NCBI GenBank assembly: GCA_902768995.1
Contig: CACXNN010000051.1
Location: 1 to 8,321, forward strand
From: an uncultured Eubacteriales bacterium
GTDB lineage: Bacteria; Bacillota; Clostridia; Christensenellales; CAG-138
Direction: 5' to 3'
Length of the DNA stretch: 8,321 nucleotides
A program made the translations under genes and the position numbers. The notes beneath the pieces were generated by a model, which saw nothing but the letters and a program-made list of their open reading frames with translations, did no database searches and was not told the origin of the DNA. This document shows positions 6,233-8,321 of this stretch, piece by piece (the first letter of the stretch is position 1; the number at the start of each line of letters is the position of its first letter).

Positions 6233-6799
6233 ATGAAACGAACGATCCTGTTTTTCCTCGCCGCCCTGACGCTCCTGGCCCTGCTGCCCCTGCTCCCGTC
6301 CCAGCCCGACCCGGCGGCGGAGGTGCTGCGCCTCCACATCCTGGCCAACAGCGACAGAGAGGAGGACCAGGCCGTGAAGCTCCGGGTCCGGGACGCCCTG
6401 CTGCCCCTCTTTGAGACCGCCGCCTCCTACGACGACGCCCGTTCCTTCGTCCTCGACCACGGGGCGGTCCTGCTGGATCGGTGCCAAACCGTCCTCGCTG
6501 CCGCCGGCGTCCCCTACGGGGCCCAGCTCCTCCTGGGCGTCAGCTCCTTCCCCGACAGGACCTATAACGGGACCCTGTTCCCCGCGGGCCCCTACGACGC
6601 CCTCCAGATCGTCCTGGGCGAGGGCGCGGGCCACAACTGGTGGTGCGTCCTGTTCCCGCCCCTCTGCATCGTCACCCGGGACGGCTCGTCCCCGGACGCC
6701 TCCCCGGAGCCCCCGTCCTCCGCCGCCCCAACGCCCTTCACCGTCACCTTCGAAAGCGACATCCTGGCCTTCCTGCGCAAGCACTTCGGCAGGCGCTAA
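6233..6799 (+). CDS. spoIIR: Stage II sporulation protein R (SpoIIR)
   Basis: SpoIIR is made in the forespore under sigma-F and exported to the intermembrane space. There it triggers the membrane protease SpoIIGA to process pro-sigma-E in the mother cell. The 188-residue product has an N-terminal hydrophobic signal segment (about 4-22). It then carries the family core: LRLHILANSD with DQAVKLRVRD at 32-54, FPAGPYDALQIVLGEG at 116-131 and NWWCVLFPPLC at 135-145. A Pro/Ser/Ala-rich stretch (about 150-168) precedes the C-terminal helix FLRKHFGRR. ATG 6233 is chosen because the signal sequence starts there and longer frames overlap the divergent gene. No SD is present, and a sigma-F-like promoter ends 5 nt upstream. 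Confidence 0.95.
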   Translation: MKRTILFFLAALTLLALLPLLPSQPDPAAEVLRLHILANSDREEDQAVKLRVRDALLPLFETAASYDDARSFVLDHGAVLLDRCQTVLAAAGVPYGAQLLLGVSSFPDRTYNGTLFPAGPYDALQIVLGEGAGHNWWCVLFPPLCIVTRDGSSPDASPEPPSSAAPTPFTVTFESDILAFLRKHFGRR

Positions 6800-6801
6800 A
6801 C

Positions 6802-6862
6802 CTTCCCCTTGAAGGGGAAGTGGGGATATGCGCTTTTCAAACGCACGCTTGCGGTGGATGAG
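6802..6862. repeat. Short intergenic repeat, family B, copy 2
   Basis: CTTCCCCT (6802-6809) pairs with AGGGGAAG (6813-6820) around TGA. A smaller CGCA/TGCG stem (6842-6845 with 6850-6853) and the conserved CGGTGGATGAG at 6852-6862 follow. It shares the first hairpin and the terminal 11 nt with copy 1 in the same orientation, while the segment between varies. It starts 2 nt after the spoIIR stop and marks the left edge of the AT-rich island. A terminator role is possible, although no T-run follows the hairpin. Confidence 0.65.
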
Positions 6863-6938
6863 ATACTTGTTTTACAGCTCTATCCCTTTGCTGTTTCGAC
6901 AAGAGGGTTAAGCAGACGAAAGGCTGTAAATCTCATCC

Positions 6939-6967
6939 TTTCAAAACGCCGAAAGATGGTGTATCAT
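6939..6967 (+). promoter_or_regulatory. Possible promoter of the GIY-YIG gene
   Basis: TATCAT (6962-6967) is one base from the -10 consensus and has TTTCAA 17 bp upstream (6939-6944), a weak -35. The predicted leader of about 25 nt would contain the strong SD at 6986-6993. Confidence 0.4.
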
Positions 6968-6997
6968 TACTCTAATCAGGAAAGCAGGAGGGGCATT

Positions 6998-7414
6998 ATG
7001 GATAGTCTTTCCCAACGATTGGAAGAAGCAAAAAAGATTGCTGGACAGATGTTGAACAGTCCCGCATTTTTATTTCGCGGGTTTACTCCTTCGAAGCTGG
7101 ACAGCATACCGGGTGTGTATGCGATTTTTGACCGGACAACCGGAGCAACGCTATACGTTGGTCGGACAAAGAATATAAGGCGTCGCCTGTACACCAATCA
7201 TCTAATGGGTCCAAAGACCAACGCCCGTTTAAAAAATTATCTGACAGAGGACCCAAATCGTCCTGATATTCCGAATATGGAAGCAGCAAAGAGCTATTTG
7301 ATTGATAATTGCTTCTTCAAATATATCCGCGTGGATAACATGGTCACGCGTGGACAAGTGGAAGGATTGCTCAGTTATTTGTTGGATGTGACCTATATCC
7401 ACGAAGAGCATTAA
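6998..7414 (+). CDS. Stand-alone GIY-YIG domain protein
   Basis: This 138-residue soluble protein is a single GIY-YIG nuclease-like domain. GVY at 39-41 and YVG at 53-55 are the paired motif strands. They are followed by RTKNIRRRL (56-64) with the candidate catalytic Arg, His68, and late RGQVEGLL (118-125) with Glu122 as the likely metal ligand. The frequent Asn near the C-terminus of the family is not evident. UvrC and homing enzymes attach extra domains to this fold and this protein has none, so its target is unknown. The start is fixed by AGGAGGGG at 6986-6993. Three counted 60-base lines give 43% GC, against about 70% in a sampled line of the ABC gene, which points to horizontal acquisition. 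It has its own promoter candidate and terminator and no partner gene. Confidence 0.85.
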   Translation: MDSLSQRLEEAKKIAGQMLNSPAFLFRGFTPSKLDSIPGVYAIFDRTTGATLYVGRTKNIRRRLYTNHLMGPKTNARLKNYLTEDPNRPDIPNMEAAKSYLIDNCFFKYIRVDNMVTRGQVEGLLSYLLDVTYIHEEH

Positions 7415-7450
7415 AACGCAGTTACGCTTATTCTAGTATTTTCAGTTTGA

Positions 7451-7476
7451 AAGGACGCCCAGCGGCGTCCTTCTTT
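7451..7476 (+). terminator. Intrinsic terminator after the GIY-YIG gene
   Basis: AAGGACGCC (7451-7459) and GGCGTCCTT (7464-7472) form a perfect 9-bp stem with a CAGC loop, followed by a T-rich tail (CTTTCT). It lies 37 nt past the stop at 7414. This is the clearest factor-independent terminator in the window. Confidence 0.85.
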
Positions 7477-7531
7477 CTGTGGTTAGTTTGTCGAAAAAGG
7501 GGGCACACTTAGGAAAAAAGAAAACAAAAGG

Positions 7532-7576
7532 ATGGAAATAATTATGATTCGATATATAGACGGAGGTCAGGGATGA
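7532..7576 (+). CDS. Possible 14-residue leader peptide overlapping the sleB-like start
   Basis: ATG 7532 opens a frame for MEIIMIRYIDGGQG. Its TGA (7574-7576) overlaps the downstream ATG (7573-7575) as ATGA, an arrangement that can couple translation. The upstream AAAAGG abuts the ATG and is badly placed as an SD. The frame also spans the GGAGG used by sleB, so chance is likely. It is listed because the stop/start overlap is exact. Confidence 0.2.
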   Translation: MEIIMIRYIDGGQG

Positions 7577-8049
7577 GGCCCCGGGCGGGGCTCCGGCGGC
7601 TGGGGGCCGTGGTGGCAGTGCTGCTGGTGGTGCTGCTGCCCCTCGCTGCAGACGCGGCGGTGCTCAAGCGGGGCTCCCGGGGCGACGAGGTGGTGACCCT
7701 GCAGAAGAAGCTGAAGCAGTGGGGCTACTACGACGGGTCTGTGGACGGCGTCTTCGGCGCCGGCACGGAGAAGGCGGTGCAGTACTTCCAGCGGAAGAAC
7801 GGCCTCACGGCGGACGGCGTCGTGGGCGCCAAGACCGCGGCGGCCCTGGGCATGACCCTGTCGGGCAGCGGCCAGACCGCCCAGGCGGACAATTCCTCGG
7901 ACCGCAGCGTGCGGCTCCTGGCCGCCTGCATCTACGGCGAGAGCCGGGGCGAGCCCTACAAGGGCCAGGTGGCCGTGGGCGCGGTGATCCTGAACCGAGT
8001 CAAGTCCAGCAAGTTCCCCAACTCCATCGCCGGCGTCATCTACCAGTAG
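7573..8049 (+). CDS. sleB: SleB-like spore cortex hydrolase, truncated in the catalytic domain
   Basis: SleB-type enzymes are exported from the forespore and cleave muramic-lactam peptidoglycan during germination. This 158-residue product has a signal peptide (about 1-28, ending ADAA). A peptidoglycan-binding repeat follows at about 32-94 (RGSRGDEVVTLQKKL, DGVFGAGTEKAVQYFQ, DGVVGAKTAAALG), then a polar linker. The hydrolase_2 domain begins at about 113 with LLAACIYGESRGEPYKGQ, where Glu123 is the expected catalytic acid, and AVILNRVKSSKFP. It stops at TAG 8047-8049 right after IAGVIYQ, where family members continue with a PGAF-type segment and about 60 more residues. The downstream bases show no such continuation in any frame and GC falls. 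GGAGG at 7562-7566 supports the start. The product is presumably inactive as it stands, unless the 3' half is rejoined from outside the window. Confidence 0.85.
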   Translation: MRPRAGLRRLGAVVAVLLVVLLPLAADAAVLKRGSRGDEVVTLQKKLKQWGYYDGSVDGVFGAGTEKAVQYFQRKNGLTADGVVGAKTAAALGMTLSGSGQTAQADNSSDRSVRLLAACIYGESRGEPYKGQVAVGAVILNRVKSSKFPNSIAGVIYQ

Positions 8050-8211
8050 ATATACTGTAAAGGGTGGTTTTCCTAACTGCCAAATACGAAATGGCTGCGG
8101 CGGAACGGTTGCGGGACCAGCGCACAGCAGGCAAAAAGAATTGCAACATAGGCACTATACCACATCGACGGAAAAAAGAAAAGGGTCTCGATGAAAGAAA
8201 GGAGAAAACTT
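8050..8211 (+). other. Abrupt non-homologous AT-richer DNA: probable left end of an inserted element
   Basis: Immediately after the premature sleB stop the sequence changes character, with lower GC and A-rich patches (for example near 8170-8183) and no SleB coding similarity in any frame. The frame opened by ATG 8091 stays open to the window edge, but it has no SD and its later residues look like a shadow of the next gene. No direct repeat, terminal inverted repeat or recombinase is visible, so the kind of element cannot be named. The junction lies at or just before 8047. Confidence 0.5.
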
Positions 8212-8321
8212 ATGAACATGACGCGGATCATTCGGAACACAGTCTATCAGGTGAAGGTCTACAACGACCGGCAGGACGACATCTCCATGGAGGACGCCAT
8301 CCTCCGCCTGATCCTCAACCA
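8212..8321 (+). CDS. N-terminal fragment of an unidentified protein
   Basis: ATG 8212 has a good SD (AAAGGAG, about 8198-8204) and opens a frame that runs off the right edge after 36 codons. It begins MNMTRIIRNTVYQVKVYND and continues through DDISMEDAILRLILN. I do not recognise the family. Its position just inside the DNA that interrupts sleB suggests it is the first gene of that element. No function is proposed. Confidence 0.6.
   Translation, partial: MNMTRIIRNTVYQVKVYNDRQDDISMEDAILRLILN

Noticed and set aside
6809..6997. GIY-YIG protein extended upstream to 6809
   Set aside because: The extra residues run through repeat B and a probable promoter. AGGAGGGG at 6986-6993 clearly marks ATG 6998.
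7477..7560. Sigma-G, sigma-E or sigma-A promoter for sleB
   Set aside because: AT-rich strings such as TATGAT and GATATATAG occur, but no -35 partner at proper spacing fits any consensus well enough to report.
8091..8321. Open frame from ATG 8091 to the right edge
   Set aside because: It has no SD, its composition becomes His/Pro/Gly-rich like a shadow frame, and it overlaps the better-supported SD-led frame at 8212.

Overview
The window is chromosomal DNA from a GC-rich, endospore-forming member of the Clostridia, most likely an Oscillospiraceae-type gut bacterium (Flavonifractor/Oscillibacter-like). This rests on a recognisable SpoIIR, a SleB-type cortex hydrolase, a Firmicutes-style MurA, about 70% GC in sampled coding lines and SD-led genes. 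The genus is inference.

Layout. (1) 2-2269, plus strand: the tail of an unknown gene, a soluble S26-like peptidase with a Ser/His active site, and a full-length ABC exporter with TMD and NBD fused. They are packed within 2-10 bp of each other and look like the end of a peptide processing/export operon whose substrate genes lie upstream of the window. (2) 2426-6156, minus strand: murA with a near-consensus sigma-A promoter, an orphan membrane-anchored solute-binding-like protein, an UlaG/UPF0173-type metallo-beta-lactamase-fold hydrolase, and a small protein that faintly resembles the outer domains of arginyl-tRNA synthetase. (3) 6233-8049, plus strand: spoIIR behind a sigma-F-like promoter, an AT-rich island with a stand-alone GIY-YIG protein and its own terminator, then a sleB-like gene cut off early in its catalytic domain. 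After 8049 SleB similarity stops and AT-richer DNA begins, with a new SD-led ORF at the right edge. I read this as the left edge of an inserted element.

Intergenic DNA is unusually structured. Two copies of a roughly 137-bp double-hairpin element (2283-2419 and 4732-4868) share an identical 17-3-17 hairpin geometry while the stem bases differ with paired changes in both arms. A second, shorter repeat family occurs at 3786-3830 and 6802-6862. Three genes (starts at 4700, 6156 and 6233) lack a spaced Shine-Dalgarno and have promoter -10-like hexamers 5-7 nt before the ATG, so they are candidates for leaderless transcripts.

No tRNA, rRNA, CRISPR array or complete insertion sequence was seen. 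The most promising leads are the interrupted sleB, the covarying repeat family and the peptidase/exporter cassette.
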